NCBI GenBank assembly: GCA_002077045.2
Contig: KZ111172.1
Location: 290,551 to 354,550, forward strand
Source: Rachicladosporium sp. CCFEE 5018
Taxonomy: Eukaryota > Ascomycota > Dothideomycetes > Cladosporiales > Cladosporiaceae
Reading direction: 5' to 3'
Length of the DNA stretch: 64,000 nucleotides
Positions 1 through 12,041 of the stretch are shown in pieces. A model generated the notes under the pieces. It did no database searches, was not told where the DNA came from, and was given only the letters and a program-made list of their open reading frames with translations. The position numbers and the translations under genes are program-made. Each line of letters starts with the position of its first letter. The first letter of the stretch is position 1.

Positions 1-1324
1 AAGGTTGGCCATGGCAGTCAGCGTGTCGGAATGCTCCTCGCCGAGCTCCTGCGTCCGCCACTGCCACGCTGCAAAGAACAGCACTTCTGACTCCTTCCAT
101 CGGCCTTCGTCCTGCCAGACTTGCCCAACGCTTATCCACATCCACTTTTGGTCCTCCGCCCTTCGTTCAGTCTCCTCCCTGATCAAGTTCTCGACGGGGG
201 GTAGATGTACCAGCATGTGACGCCGAAACTCCGCCTTTGAATCTCCATACGTCGTTTGATAACAGGCCGCTGCACAGAACATCGTATACCACTGCCAGCA
301 TGCCTCCTCGTCCCTCTCCTTCGCCGCTCGCCACTGGACGAGTCCATGCATCGTCAGTCCCGGCCAACGGCCTTGCGTCCATCGCACCAGCCCAAACCTC
401 ACCAGCGGTTTGATCGTCTCCCGGTAATAGTAGTCGTGCTCGTTCTGATCATTCAAGCGCCGTAGCAGTACGTCTCGCAAACACGACGGTAGCTCCGTGT
501 CTGTTGCCGCACATGTCTGGTGCATTCCACCACTAGCCGAAACATCTCCGTCTGTATGTTGGCTCGATCAAGGCATGTGAGAAGGGCCAAGAAGTCGATG
601 GAACGGATGTTGTTATCGCGCTCCTCTACATCGCGGAGTGATGCCAGAGTGGCTTCCCACACCGTCCACACCGTCTGGTCGTACTCTGTAGCTTCGGCAT
701 ACGCCCGACTCCGCAACAGCCTATCTTGATGATGCTGGAAATCGGCAAGATAGCGCTGCATCGCGTCATGCGCCTTAGCACCTCCGCCTACGTCAGAGGC
801 GATGCAAGCGCCTGCTAGGTCGACCGCCAAAGCCAGCCGATCCAGCGCGTCCACAAGTTGTGTTGTGGTGCTTAGGAGCTCTTTGCTAGCACTTCGTAAG
901 TCCACGGACACTGCATTGAGTAAGAGCGTCCGTGCTTCGTTCACCCTCATCTCCTCCACTCTCACCACTTGACTGCCACGCCCGTCGGTGATCTCAATTG
1001 GATGTCACGGGCCTGAACAGGCGACGCTTTTCCCTTGTCGTGGCAATCTTCGTCACGCCCAATTCTTGGTCGTACATCATGATGTTCGTAGTAGAGCACA
1101 AAGTCCGGACTACGCAGGGCTTGTTCCCTATGTATCAAGTACGCCGAGCACGAGAGGTTCCATGTCGTCATCTGCTCTGGTCGGTAACGGAGCCCACTGT
1201 ACATATGCCTGAGTACTTCCCGGAGCGTATCCTGAGATAGTGTAATTTGAAGAAAATGAATCTCGAGGCAGTCCAGAACATCTGTATACCGTCCAAGGCC
1301 GAGGCGATTCAAGGCAGTACGCAT
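1..1324 (-). pseudogene. NB-ARC/TPR (NLR-like) gene relic, partial
   Basis: The minus strand carries the back half of a fungal NLR-type receptor and runs off the left edge. From about 968 down to 510 one frame reads like the end of an NB-ARC domain, with NEARTLLLNAV, then DRLALAVDLAGA, then YDQTVWTVWEATL and NIQTEMFRL. From about 490 to 1 a second frame continues with a winged-helix-like stretch (MHGLVQW, then RRHMLVHLPP) and the first TPR of the kinesin-light-chain type (WKESEVLFFAAW, LGEEHSDTLTAMANL). The two frames differ, so at least one frameshift lies near 490-510. Upstream of about 970 the NB-ARC reading is scattered over more frames and no P-loop is visible. Such proteins act as intracellular sensors or incompatibility factors in fungi; this copy looks dead. 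An unrecognised intron could explain one frame change but not all of them. Confidence 0.7.
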
Positions 1325-1437
1325 AGATCAGACACTTGAAAAGCGTTTTCTGCACGACGCGCTACACTCGCGGCCTCATGCCTACACCATACATTATGAA
1401 TCTTTCCCCGGTCCCTCGGCTTGATTTAAGATTCATG

Positions 1438-3497
1438 TCAAGCGTCTCTTGCCACATTACTCCCTAGGACCTTCTCAAACGCTATAAGGACTCTGTGACT
1501 CCCATTGATTAAGACGACGCGACCGGCAATCGAGGCACTTTCATAGTGGATTACATCACTCCGACCGCATTGAAGGCGGTTGACGTCGAATATTCGGGTG
1601 TCATCTGACAATTCCGAATGCTCCGAGAGACACTCCACACGTACACGATAGCACTCCTTTACTGCTACTGATCGTGCTGCACCGACGGGAAATTCGTTGG
1701 ACCAAGAGAGTTGTAGATGTATCGATCGAGTCTCGACATGTAGACAGACTAATTGGTCCAGACCCTTGCAAACCTGCTCTCCTGGCTCGAGGAAGGTGGG
1801 ATATGTATCATGAGCACTCTGTACCGAAACGGTCACGGCCGATGACGATTGCGTATCGATGTTTAGATCGTCATCGTATGGCAGATATCCATCATTCGCC
1901 CTAGCAGGCCGTGCCCTAGCAGGTCGTGAGTCGTTTGCTCCAAGTCTCATCGTGTGCTGCCGGATGATAGTCGAGGCAGATGACCAAGGTTCATACACTG
2001 CGAGCACACTCTCGTTTGGCGGTGCGTGCTGACGGATCTGCCCCTTCAATGCTGCCAAAATTGTCATTTCAACGACTCGGTTAAGTTCATGAATGGCGGG
2101 AAGCAGCCTTTGAAGCGTCCCTTTGTCAAGACTACGGTCTACAGGCAATGTCCATCTGTCATAGATTTTGCCATGCGTGCGCAGTGTAGTGAACTCCCCA
2201 TGGATCTTGAGAAATAAATCGCACAGATAGCACGCGCTTTTGCTTGCACAAATAATCCGTGGCTTAGGGAGATGAGGTCTCTGCTCGTAGAAGCACAGAA
2301 TTTGCATTTCCGCGTGGATCTTGAACTTGGTGTGAGAGCCGAGGATGCGACTTTGGTATTTTGCCATCGTCTCCGCATGCAAACGCTCTGTTTGGTCGTG
2401 AGAAGCTTTGCTCGCGATCCTCGACCATACAGCATCAAAATTTTTCAAGGTGGCGATAAGTGTGCCGTTATTCAGTATCACTGGGGGCTCAATAGGTTGG
2501 ATGGTAATGCGTCTGAAAAGCGTGTGGTTTGCTGTTCTGGCAGCATTGATCAAATCCGTAGATATGGCGTGATACCGACCCAGCTTCTCAACTGCTCTTG
2601 GAAGGTACTGCTTCAGACTTGGGTTCGTAACATGCGAATGCTTCAAGATAGTGCGCAAAGCCCATAGGTCGAAGCGATGTGCCAGTGATAGGATCTCCGT
2701 GATGTGCTGGACCAATACAACCCGGTCGTCAGTATGCTCCAGTCTCTCAAAGACTCCCTTGAACGCGCTAGACTGCTCATATAAATCGATCATTGTATTG
2801 CTGTCTTTCAAGGTAGCGACTGCAGGCTCGATCCTACATTGTGACACAGTTTCCGCAAGGAGCAGTGGCATCTGCCTTCTGTTCTTGGTCTTGAGTGTCT
2901 TCGCAGCATGCTTCGACCTCAGCCTAGAGAGAATGCGAGCGACGCACATCCGCGAAACCTGTTCCAAAAGAAGTCGCTCGGCAGAGTTCCGAGAGAGCTC
3001 TGCGTAACACATTAATTTAGTAGTGAGCTCGGATTTTACGTGTGATACGTACCATGCTTCGCAGCTCGCATCATGATATCCGCGATCTCTTGAAAGCCTT
3101 GGGCGATGTGTAACAGGCATCCGCTGTTGACAGCGATTCGGAAAGTCACACCTGCTCCATCGGGATCTCTTTCCATACAAACTGCCATAACGCCATTCGG
3201 ATCATCCTTCGTTGAGGAAACGAACGCAAGGTGGTCGACCATCTGCATTTCACGGCGCAAAGTGAAAGCATTGCTAGTATCACGGGTGGCGTGTGTGTTC
3301 TCCCCCGGGGCAGCAACTTGCTCTGTTAGACACGCAAGCAGCGCCGCATTTTCCGCAGCTCGGTACCTGGCTTGTGTATACTCATTCATTTCGTGAAAGT
3401 GTGTAGTAGCTCTTACGAGCGAGGTTCCGAACACTGTTGCGCAGTGAGAGACATGCCCTTTGGGAGCTTGCGAATGGAGCCGAGCTGATGCATGCAT
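1438..3497 (-). CDS. OTT_1508-like nucleic acid/nucleotide deaminase family protein
   Basis: Two exons, 3053-3497 and 1438-2999, are joined by a 53-bp intron (GTACGT at 3052, CAG ending at 3000); the frame closes exactly and gives 668 residues. The zinc-deaminase signature is intact in exon 2: an HAEMQIL motif (zinc His plus catalytic Glu) followed about 30 residues later by CASKSACYLC with the C-x2-C zinc pair. This matches the OTT_1508-like deaminase family (PF14441), which is expanded in ascomycetes and whose fungal substrate is unknown. The N-terminal part is helical and unrecognised. The C-terminal 200 residues are a separate, unrecognised region. The start is the first ATG of the open frame (MHASARL); a later Met is possible. 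It sits about 110 bp upstream of the NLR relic on the same strand. Family call is firm, activity is inferred. Confidence 0.82.
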
Positions 3498-4276
3498 GGT
3501 GGGTCGTACCTTCCTCGGCCAATCTCCACGATATGAATCAGGGCGTTATCGGCGGCTAGGTTCCGTGGCCCCGCCACGGGAGGCTTTCCGCTTTCTTGGC
3601 ATCCAACTTCCAGGCATCAGGATCTCCGGTATCGGCCTGATGGCCGGCCATAAGTGAGTCCTCCTGTCCGCCTGGTTTCCGCTGGCTCAGTTATCCCTTC
3701 ACCACGAACCCGGAAACCGGCCATAACTTATGGCTAGAACTTCTGGTTGCACCTCCACTTGGTTGCGTGCCTGGCATGCACCACATCGCTTTGCACTGCG
3801 CTACGTCGCCATCGAGTATTCTCCTGCCCTGTCCCCTGTCTTCTCCCATCAATCTCCTTTGTCTCGATGTCTCGTCCGTAGAAGCAGAGCATACATCGTT
3901 CCTTGAAGCAGAGCCCCTTTCTTCGCCGGATTGATTTCGATCAGGGTATTGCTACTCTTCTCATACCGAAGCAGATCAGTGAGGCAGATCGACCATCCAG
4001 CAGACACCAGTCGAGTACGATACGCGGTCAGCCGAGGGATGCCACAGCCAGATTGCAGTGACCTGTTCGCACTCGCGCACACCGATTGCGAGCCGACGTT
4101 CCAACTCGATGATGTTGGCCCATCGCAGCGTGCACGCTTGAGAACTATCGTTCGATCTTGGGAGAGGTGCATCACTAGCCCTTCGCAGATATCAGCGTAT
4201 GCTGCGAATTTAACACACCTGTAGATTCTGCGAAAAATTCTCTATTCCTATAGACCCCACGATCCCCTTCACCCCA
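3498..4276. other. Intergenic stretch with short inverted repeats
   Basis: No supported gene. A perfect 7-bp inverted repeat with a 3-base loop lies at 3563-3579. The decamer CCGGCCATAA occurs twice, near 3645 and 3715. The stretch 3900-4276 may hold a short first exon of the downstream recombinase-like gene, which I could not fix. Confidence 0.4.
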
Positions 4277-7200
4277 GTACCGCCTATCAGACATCTCAAA
4301 TCGTTCCTGCAATGGATCGCCCGCACAAGCAAAGGGGTGCTCGATAGAAGAATGACCGTCCGGACACTTGAGAAGAAATGGAGAGAGCTACGTCTGCTCA
4401 TCTCGTGGTACACTGCGCACAAGTACACGCAGAGGGATATAAACATAGTCGGCCAGGTGGACATGACGTTGTGCGCAGACTTCTCTCGTTTGCTGACATC
4501 AGTCAGTACCTCAAATCCACTATCTTTCCCACTGAACAGCTGAAGTACAAGGCGCGAGAGAAGTCGATAGCTGACGGCAGAGTCGTTGGCGATATTCTGT
4601 TTTTCTTGTGGGAACTCGACGAGCAAGTCTTCCAGCACCCGCGCGTACGTCTGCAACTTAGCACCCTCATACTCCTCATGCGTTTCATGGGCAGCCGACC
4701 CGGCGAGCTCGTACACTGTTCAACCTATTTAGGATCCAACCAGGGCCTACACTGGGGCGACATCGATTTCGAGCTTCTCGTCGATCGAGATAGGACACCG
4801 TGCTGGGTAGCCCAAATACGTATTCGTAACAGGAAAGGGAGGAGAGGTCAGGAGGACAAGGAGTAAGCGTCCTGTCCCTCTTCCGGATGACGCTGACACT
4901 GCCAGTGTGATTGAACACATACGCGAGGATAAAAGTATGCGGATCATATGTCCCATCTCCGCCCTACTTGCCCTTGGTCTCGCTGATGGGGCGTTTGTGG
5001 AGATCGCGACTGCGGACGAGCTTAGTGCAATGGTCGCTCCCCCTGCGGGTTGTCGTGCGTTCTCCTTGTCGATCAAGCCGGACAAAAGAGATCTTCCGGT
5101 TTTCCGGCGTGTTCAAGAAGGGAGCATCTCGTCGTTGACCATTTTACAAGCTGCGACGCTACGCAAGCTACTTGCTGAACTCGGTCGACGTGCCGGCTAT
5201 GTCAAGACACTCCGGCCCTACTGCGTTCGTCGTGGATACGGGAAAGATCTCGACCGTGAGTATCGCAGCTCGAAGTCTTTGGGATAAGATCACATACTGA
5301 CTTCACAAGCCAACGTGACGGTGGCGCAGAGAAACCGGCAGATGGGGCACGCCAACGAGGACACCTTTCTACACTACCTGTCGAACGCCTCTAGCATCGA
5401 TGTCCAGAACATCATGAACGGACGAGCGAGTGATCAAGGACTCATTGACTTTTTCGCAACCATGCGACCAAATCTGCATGCGCGTATTCCGCTGCCGCCA
5501 GGTGCGTTTTTACGCCATGGGCGCTCCAAGCGCACAAGTTCCTGCGAACCAGGGAAGAAATCCGATGAACAACCGAAGGCTATTGCAATGCTGGGCACCG
5601 CAGCAGGGCTGCCCTTCGACGCCCCACTCGAACGGCCGCCCCCATCGAAATTACTGCTGAACTTCCTCAGATATGACCGTGATCGAGCGCAGACCATCAA
5701 GCAGTATGCAGCTTCACGTGCAGGCGACAAGGTCGGCTTAGCGGAGATGGTTGGCGCCCTACGATTGCTTGCCGAGCCTGGCGTGCGGGATCTGTCGTAC
5801 CCAATGGCGCCGCACGGATCTAAAGCTTTGCGCGAGACGCGCAGTATGTCGGTTGTCAGGTCAGTAGAGCCTGATGACGTGTGATCGCTTTCAGAACTGA
5901 TGCTGACAGGTCGAAATTACCTGATTACAACCGCGAGTTCCTTAAATGCCAACGCGTTGCCGAAGCTCAAGCGACCCGCACTGCTGCATGGGAGCACCTA
6001 CGCCATCAATCTCACACGTGCTTATGGAACAACTGCAGCGCCTCTTTCGATGCGATGAATCCTGGGGAAATCCGTGAACACCTCAGATCGCACCTCCAAC
6101 AGCAGAGAAGATGTCTATGGAAGATGTGTGGAAGTGTGTTGCCGTCGTCAGGGTGTCTTCCAGCACACGTCGAGCAGGAGCATGGTATCCCATTGCAAAT
6201 TGATCGTCTTGCAGCCGCCGAATATTGCTACGAATGCGCCCTCTACTTCGTGTCTTCCGAGGACTGGGGAGCGCATTGTATTGAACACCTAGACGATTTC
6301 GACGACTTTTGCGGCAGGGTTTTCCGGGGAGGTTTAATCGTCCGTGCCGGACATTGCCCCTTCTGCGCTGCGGACCCAGCTCTTCCCGCAAGTACTCGGT
6401 ACGCTCAGTTTTCGGAATGGGCGCAATTTTGGAACCACCTGGAAGGACATCTTCGAGGGCTGACGTATCACTTAGAGTGTCCGCATCCGATGTGTGACTC
6501 AATCATCGACTCCGAGAGGCAATTTTGGCTCCGTGTCGAAAGCACGCATGGCATATGTGGCCCCGATGTCATAAGTTCTCATGAGGAGACAGAATCATCT
6601 ACCCTCTGCTACAGTGTCAAGCGGTCCCGTAAGAAGATGAAAACGCCCGAATGTCGCACGCATCCTGGGGCAGGGTGTGAGGTGCTGTTAGACGGTGTAC
6701 AACACTCAGCCGAAGCTTGCGAGTTTGTCTATGATACAGAGCTCTACCGATGTGCCTTGCCCTCTAAGGTAGATCCATCAGGAACGTGTGATCGAGCATT
6801 CAAGAGACGAGACAACTTGGAGCGGCATCAGACTAGCCATGATAAATATCAAGCTCAGTGCTGCCCCGTGCCCGGATGTACCCGTCGGTTCAGGACACCC
6901 GACGGTCTTCGCAGACACGTCGACTGCCACAACGGTCCGAAACCGTTCTTCTGTCAGGAGTCTCATGGGGATCGCCGGTGTAGAGCGTCCTTCAGCACCG
7001 AGAGCAGTCTAGGTTCTCATGTCCGATGGTATCATCTGACATCGAGCACACGAGTAGTCGATACCAATCAATCAAGACAATCTCCTGCGCCTCCATCTGA
7101 CGACGACCATCTGACCCCGGTCTCCTGTCAGAAGTCAAAGGGGACAATGTGGAAACAATGCACCGTGCCCGGGTGTACCTATTGGTTCAGCAAACCCGAC

Positions 7201-7554
7201 GCTATACGCAGACACATCAACTGCCACAATGGTCCGAGACCGTTCTTCTGCCAGGAGTCTTACGGAGATCGTCAGTGTAGGGCATCTTTTGGCAGTAAGA
7301 GCAGACTAGAGTATCATGCCCGATGGTATCATCCAACATCGAGTGTAGGAGCAGTCGACACCAGCGTACATCTATTGGCGGATTCCTCTTCGCCTGCGGC
7401 TCACGACGACTCGAGATTGTATGATCAGGATCCGCTCAGCTATAGCAAGGAACCGTCTGTACACAGAGACGCTGAAGGCGGAGGCGATTTCGGCGCAGGT
7501 ATACCTCGAAGCACGCCGTGCGATGAGGATGAGCACAGCTTAAGTCGCGAGTGA
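4277..7554 (+). CDS. DUF3435 tyrosine-recombinase-like protein with C-terminal C2H2 zinc fingers
   Basis: The exons are about 4277-4456, 4507-4862, 4906-5255, 5310-5859 and 5910-7554 (the last acceptor could be 5894). All these introns are 43-54 bp and keep the frame. The N-terminal half matches DUF3435 (PF11917), a fungal tyrosine-recombinase-like fold: RFMGSRPGELV (first Arg), LRPYCVRRGYG (YxxR box), QRNRQMGH (His) and TFLHYLS (candidate nucleophile Tyr), in the expected order. The C-terminal half has at least seven Cys/His finger-like units, including a duplicated two-finger module. Related proteins are mobile-element recombinases (Crypton-like; Starship captains) or domesticated copies. 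The true start is unresolved: the frame opens after a likely acceptor CAG at 4276, so an upstream exon probably exists. No inverted or direct repeats bounding an element were found. Whether it still recombines DNA is inference. Confidence 0.75.
6859..7362 (+). repeat. Tandem duplication of a two-finger coding module
   Basis: Codons 6859-7065 and 7159-7362 encode near-identical modules of 69 and 68 residues. Each has a finger with C-x4-C and H-x3-H ligands (for example PGCTRRF, RRHVDCH) and then a second unit with C-x7-C and H-x4-H ligands (FFCQES, HVRWYH). They are separated by an unrelated 31-codon linker. This points to a recent in-frame intragenic duplication. Confidence 0.85.
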
Positions 7555-7817
7555 ATCTTAGAATGTCAATGATAAGGACACGAGGGCTGTGTGAGTATGA
7601 ATTATCGCTTGGCACTCACTTCCTAGGCTCAACGTGAGAAAGGACCCAGGAGTGGCACATGTGCGGGTCGGCAGAGTAGCGAAGTGATAGTACAATCATC
7701 TCGTAGTCGCTCCCATTTCTGTGGCTGCATTTCCATACATGTCAATCTATCTACTGTCTACTGATACGTGTCGAAGTTCATAGCGCTTAGCTGTACACTC
7801 GTATCGCGCAGTGCTCG

Positions 7818-8589
7818 CTACCACACCAGCGGGGCAAGTAGGACGAGTACAGTCCATGTGACGGTCAAAACTTGTTCGAACAGCCAAAAGCTGTGGACTG
7901 CAGAGCTCACGAAGGCAGGTAAGTTTGTCTGACGCGGAACACCTTGCTGTCCAGTGCTCCCAACCATGGGCGTTAATGCGGAGTTCGCTGTGGCAGGGGT
8001 GGCGCTGGTACCTGTACAACGCACGGGAGTCGCGATTACAGACGACGATGCTGTAACACCACTCATCACATCCATCGCTGATGCGCTTCTGCAATCAGAG
8101 CCGACGGCTGTGCCCTCAATATCTTCCTCGGGATCATACGTAAAGACGTGCCCAAACTCGCAGGACCCTAAGCCTTGCTCGGGGAAGTAAACATACACCA
8201 TATCTCGCGTATCGACCCACAGCACGGCAACGTCTTCCGAGTCGACGCCCACGAACTCAAGCCTTGATCCAACGGCTGCGACCGGGCCGGCGCAAGGATG
8301 GGCGCGAGACAAAGCCATACGCGCGCTGTCCACCGAGACGAACGCAAACCGGACCGCTTCGCCAATACGACCCCGAGCATACTGTTCGTCAAACGCCAAC
8401 TCGCTGCTCGTCCCTAGGATATTGACGTCGATCACGCCGGTCAATGTAGTGTCATTCCATGACACGGTCCTGCATGTCCTGTCAGTCGAAGCGACGACGC
8501 TTTATGGACGCTCTCACTCACCTCGGAAGGAAGTCACGCTGGGCGACGCTAAGACTTAGCAACGTGGTGATAACGATGAGAGTGGTCAT
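7818..8589 (-). CDS. Small secreted, possibly GPI-anchored protein
   Basis: Exon 1 (8522-8589) encodes a short signal peptide (MTTLIVITTLLSLSVAQ). It is joined to exon 2 (7818-8469) by a 52-bp intron (GTGAGT at 8521, CAG ending at 8470). The mature protein of about 220 residues is unrecognised: an N-terminal folded-looking part, a Ser/Thr/Ala-rich linker, and a hydrophobic C-terminal tail (VLTVTWTVLVLLAPLVW) that fits a GPI-anchor signal or a single membrane segment. The most likely location is the cell surface. No enzyme motif is visible. The start was chosen because it creates the signal peptide and because splicing keeps the frame. Exon 1 is too short to stand out as an open reading frame. 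Confidence 0.68.
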
Positions 8590-9031
8590 TCTGCATTAGT
8601 GCTGCCGACGACCGGAAGATGGAGCAGATGCTCTTTATCGAAGTACGTTCTCGATTGCCTGCCGAGATGAGGGTATGCACAAGCGTAGCCGAGCGACGAA
8701 TACCTGTCTTCCGCCCTACTTCTAGCATCGAGCCTGAAAACCGGATCATGGAATTGGATCCGGCAATGCACGATCTTAACAAACGCGGTCACGCTCTATT
8801 ATATATGACTTCCTTACGGTGCAGAGCTCGACTATACATCTCAAACATCACTGGCGGTGCCAACAGAGTGTTACTCCGATAGCACATTGTGTATGCATCA
8901 ACTCCAAGGCATAGACTTGTAGCACCAGATCTATACGCCTGGTTGTTGACAGGATCGCCCAATATCCTGTCCCGTTCAAGGAATTGCTTGTGATCGTTTC
9001 TCGGTCAGCTCTCGCTTCAAGTGGACCTACG

Positions 9032-11127
9032 ATGTCCGCCCATAAGCCGCCGCCGTCTGTTCGAAACCAGCGGGAAGGGCCAGTGGAGCCAAACGCCTCT
9101 GCAAATCCTGCAGGCGACAGTGATAGCTACGATCGGCCAGATGTAGACAATGACGAAGACGGGGTCGATGACGCTATGGATAGTGACAATCCAGGCAACG
9201 AAAGCGATCAGAGTGACGACTCCGAGACCTCTGAACAAGCTGCCGAAGACGAGGCTAACCGAGAGAGAGGTTTCAAGAAAAGGGACGCGAAAATGCCCGT
9301 AATTTCGAGCTACCCCTTCCCGACATGGAAATGGAGAACAGAAGGCTCTTGCGCAAGCATGCATCTATCTATCGCAGACTCTGGATTTATGGCAAGACCG
9401 CAAAGATTATGGACGAGTGGAGAGCAGCTAACGATGAACTCCTCAGTCATGGCTTTGGGAAGCCACACGCAGGAGTTGGATTAGCTCAAAGGTCTGGCGT
9501 GCTGCTTTCCGAGCCGCTGATGGGCGTTATAGTCACGGTGAAGGCCAAATACTACGAATGGGCTGACAAGTCGAACAAGAGTCGAGACGAAGCTGCGATC
9601 ACGGCACTTGAAGAACTCATGACATGCAGGCCCTATTACACAGGTATGAGCCTACGCATGACGGACGTGATCTCTCCGAAATGGGTTCTCTTGCTGCAGA
9701 AGTGTTTTGCAGCTGCGCGCAATAGCAAGGCCCAAGATGAGGAGTGGAAGGCCACGTACTCAAGTCTTTTTGATGAGGAGATTCGCAAGACACAAATCTG
9801 GCAGGACATCTTATATCGTGAGAACGCGGTTAAAGCGAAATTGGAGATGATCGGAAATGCTGCAGCGCCAGCTGGAGATCTTAAAGCTGCACGGGATTCT
9901 CTACGGATCTTTAAGGCTACACTTGCAAAGACCAATGAGCTATACGGGGTCAACATCAAGGATCATACCATGCCAATGGATCCGGTCAGAGCTCTTTACG
10001 ACACGGACGATGCTGGTCGTGCTAAGGAGCTGCTGAAGCTCATTACGACTGCAATGTACCAACTTGGCTTGGGCGAATTCGTACCCGGAAGTGCACCCCA
10101 GCCTGATGCCGACGATGCTTTCGAGATCTTGGAGACACATGGCTATCCGGTGGAGCAGCTTCGAAGGAATCACTTGCCCACTCCGCCTGAGAGCCGGGCC
10201 GAAAAGACTCACCAGCAGCCCGCGTCTGAGGTGCAGAGCGATTTCGAGGACGAGACTAGCGCTCGTAGCGGCTACAACGCCGGCCCAGACATGCGTGGCG
10301 TCGACGCCGAGCCGATCCCAGACGACACTCACTCTACATCGGACGGCACAAGCAATGCGGACATGCCCGATCGGCCCCAATCGCAGGCTGACACACCGCC
10401 GCCCATGCCGAACCACAGAAGCACAAGAGAGGGTTTGATCATTGGTATTCTCTTCGGTGGCCGTATATCAAGAGCGGTTGTGAATAGAGGTTTACATGGG
10501 TACACCGTCTACGACATTGTGCCAGTGAGTCGCATAGGTACCTTATCTAGTTTCGACAAAGGTGCGGATCAACTCCCCTTGATCAAATGGGAGCGCCATT
10601 TCACCCAGAGTGACATCATTGCCATAAAGGGGATGGTGCAGATCCCACAGAGTTTCGACCGTTTGGAGAGATGTCGAATGGTTGCAAAGAGGAATTCTGA
10701 TGAAGTAGCCACCAGGGACCCTCTTCTTCGCGTCCGAAATCCACCTCAACCAGTCACTTACTTCTCGATTGAGATTCTTGATCAGAACAAAACTCCTCGC
10801 AAAGGCTGGATCACGCGATCTGATCTCCTGCGGGTCTACGGCAGCGGCGCTATCAAAACAGTCGGTGGTGAGGAGTTCAAGAATGACGCGATTGTGTGTA
10901 CTGGGATGGTAAGGGAGTTCACAGAGAGAAGAGAGGCTAATGAGAAGGCACTACTTGAAATCAGGAAGAGTCAGAAGCATCCGGTGACAGGAAAGCCTTA
11001 CTCGGCAGAGTACATGAAGCAAACGCCATGGGTATTTGCGAACGCTGACGCTGCGGGGACTACATTCGTCAATACTCGAATCGTGGAGACTGACGAAGAC
11101 TTTGCAGACATTCCCTTTGCAACTTAA
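9032..11127 (+). CDS. Hypothetical acidic protein, apparently frameshifted near its N-terminus
   Basis: Two overlapping frames look coding. From 9032 (MSAHKPPPSV) the first encodes an acidic, disordered N-terminus rich in D, E and S. The second, open from 9259 and running to the stop at 11127, encodes about 620 residues, helical in its first half, with a Pro/Ser/Asp-rich middle (about 10140-10430) and a mixed C-terminal domain. The two frames meet at a GA run (9261-9270). No good splice pair joins them, so either a two-base slippage has broken the gene or translation begins at the Met at 9325. I recognise no domain. The C-terminal third looks folded and free of stops, so the gene may still be under selection. 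Confidence 0.55.
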
Positions 11128-11145
11128 GCTACTAATAGATACTGA

Positions 11146-12041
11146 TCAGATTCCAGCCGAGCGTACACCGTACCTGTCGCTGAAGAGCGGCGCAACAGTA
11201 GCGTCGTCACTGTAGATGGACAATGATCGGCCGAAAGTCGCTGTCTGAGGCACTTTCGGTTCGACTGGTGACAGGTCACTTCTCTTACGATGTTGGATCT
11301 TCTGCTTTCGTCGGCGTGCAGTCTTCATATCAAGTCGCAGCGGCGTGGGGCTTCGGTGAATCGGGCTGTAGGTCGCCTGGCCAGGAGCCATTGGGCTCGC
11401 ATCCGATGAACTTGGAGCCACCGGACTTTGGGTCATTGGGCTTGCATATGTACTCTGCTTTAGTTAGCATGCGACTACCGCTCGTTGTAATTTAGTATAT
11501 GTACCTCAATGATCGGCTTCAAGCGTGGTTCACCATAGGCAAACACTCGTTCTGGTTCCGAGACTTGCTCAATGAGGTCGAGCCTTTCTTTCTGACAGGC
11601 TGCTAGCTTGCCTTCGCAATTGAGGAGTCGATCTCCTATTGCTAGAACTTGCTGCAGTAACCCCAGTCCCTCGGCCTCGGCGGCGACAAGTGCTTCACTA
11701 GTCTTGCCGAACTCAGCGGCCAAGATTGCGGTCGCCCCGCATTGCTGCTGATATTGTTGTTCAATGTATCCTAGTCGTTCATGTTCAGCCCGCCAGGCCT
11801 CCAAGGTGCGGTGATGTGCCCAACGTTCGGCGTCTAGCAGTTGCAGCAAGCTCTTGTACGACGCTCTGGGTCGGACATAGCTGGAGGAACCATGGAGTGT
11901 TTCGGTCTCGCTGTCCACAAAGGTACGGCTGGAGCGCATTGGCCGGTACATTGGATGTAAGGGTATCGTAGGAACTTGCCGACCTTCAGGTGCTTCGAAA
12001 ATCATTGCTCCAGGTCGATGAGGAAACTGATTGAATGTCAT
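11146..12041 (-). CDS. Hypothetical coiled-coil protein
   Basis: Two exons, 11505-12041 and 11146-11454, are separated by a 50-bp intron (GTACAT at 11504, CTAAC branch, CAG ending at 11455); the phase is exact. The Met at 12041 (MTFNQFPHRPG) is preferred; the frame is open further upstream to 12419, but that part looks non-coding. Residues of about 60-170 form a heptad-rich coiled coil (Leu/Glu/Gln-rich). The C-terminus is Ser/Pro-rich with a basic cluster (KTARRRKQKIQHRKR) that could be a nuclear signal. No family is recognised. It lies tail-to-tail with the previous hypothetical gene, with only 18 bp between stops. Confidence 0.55.
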
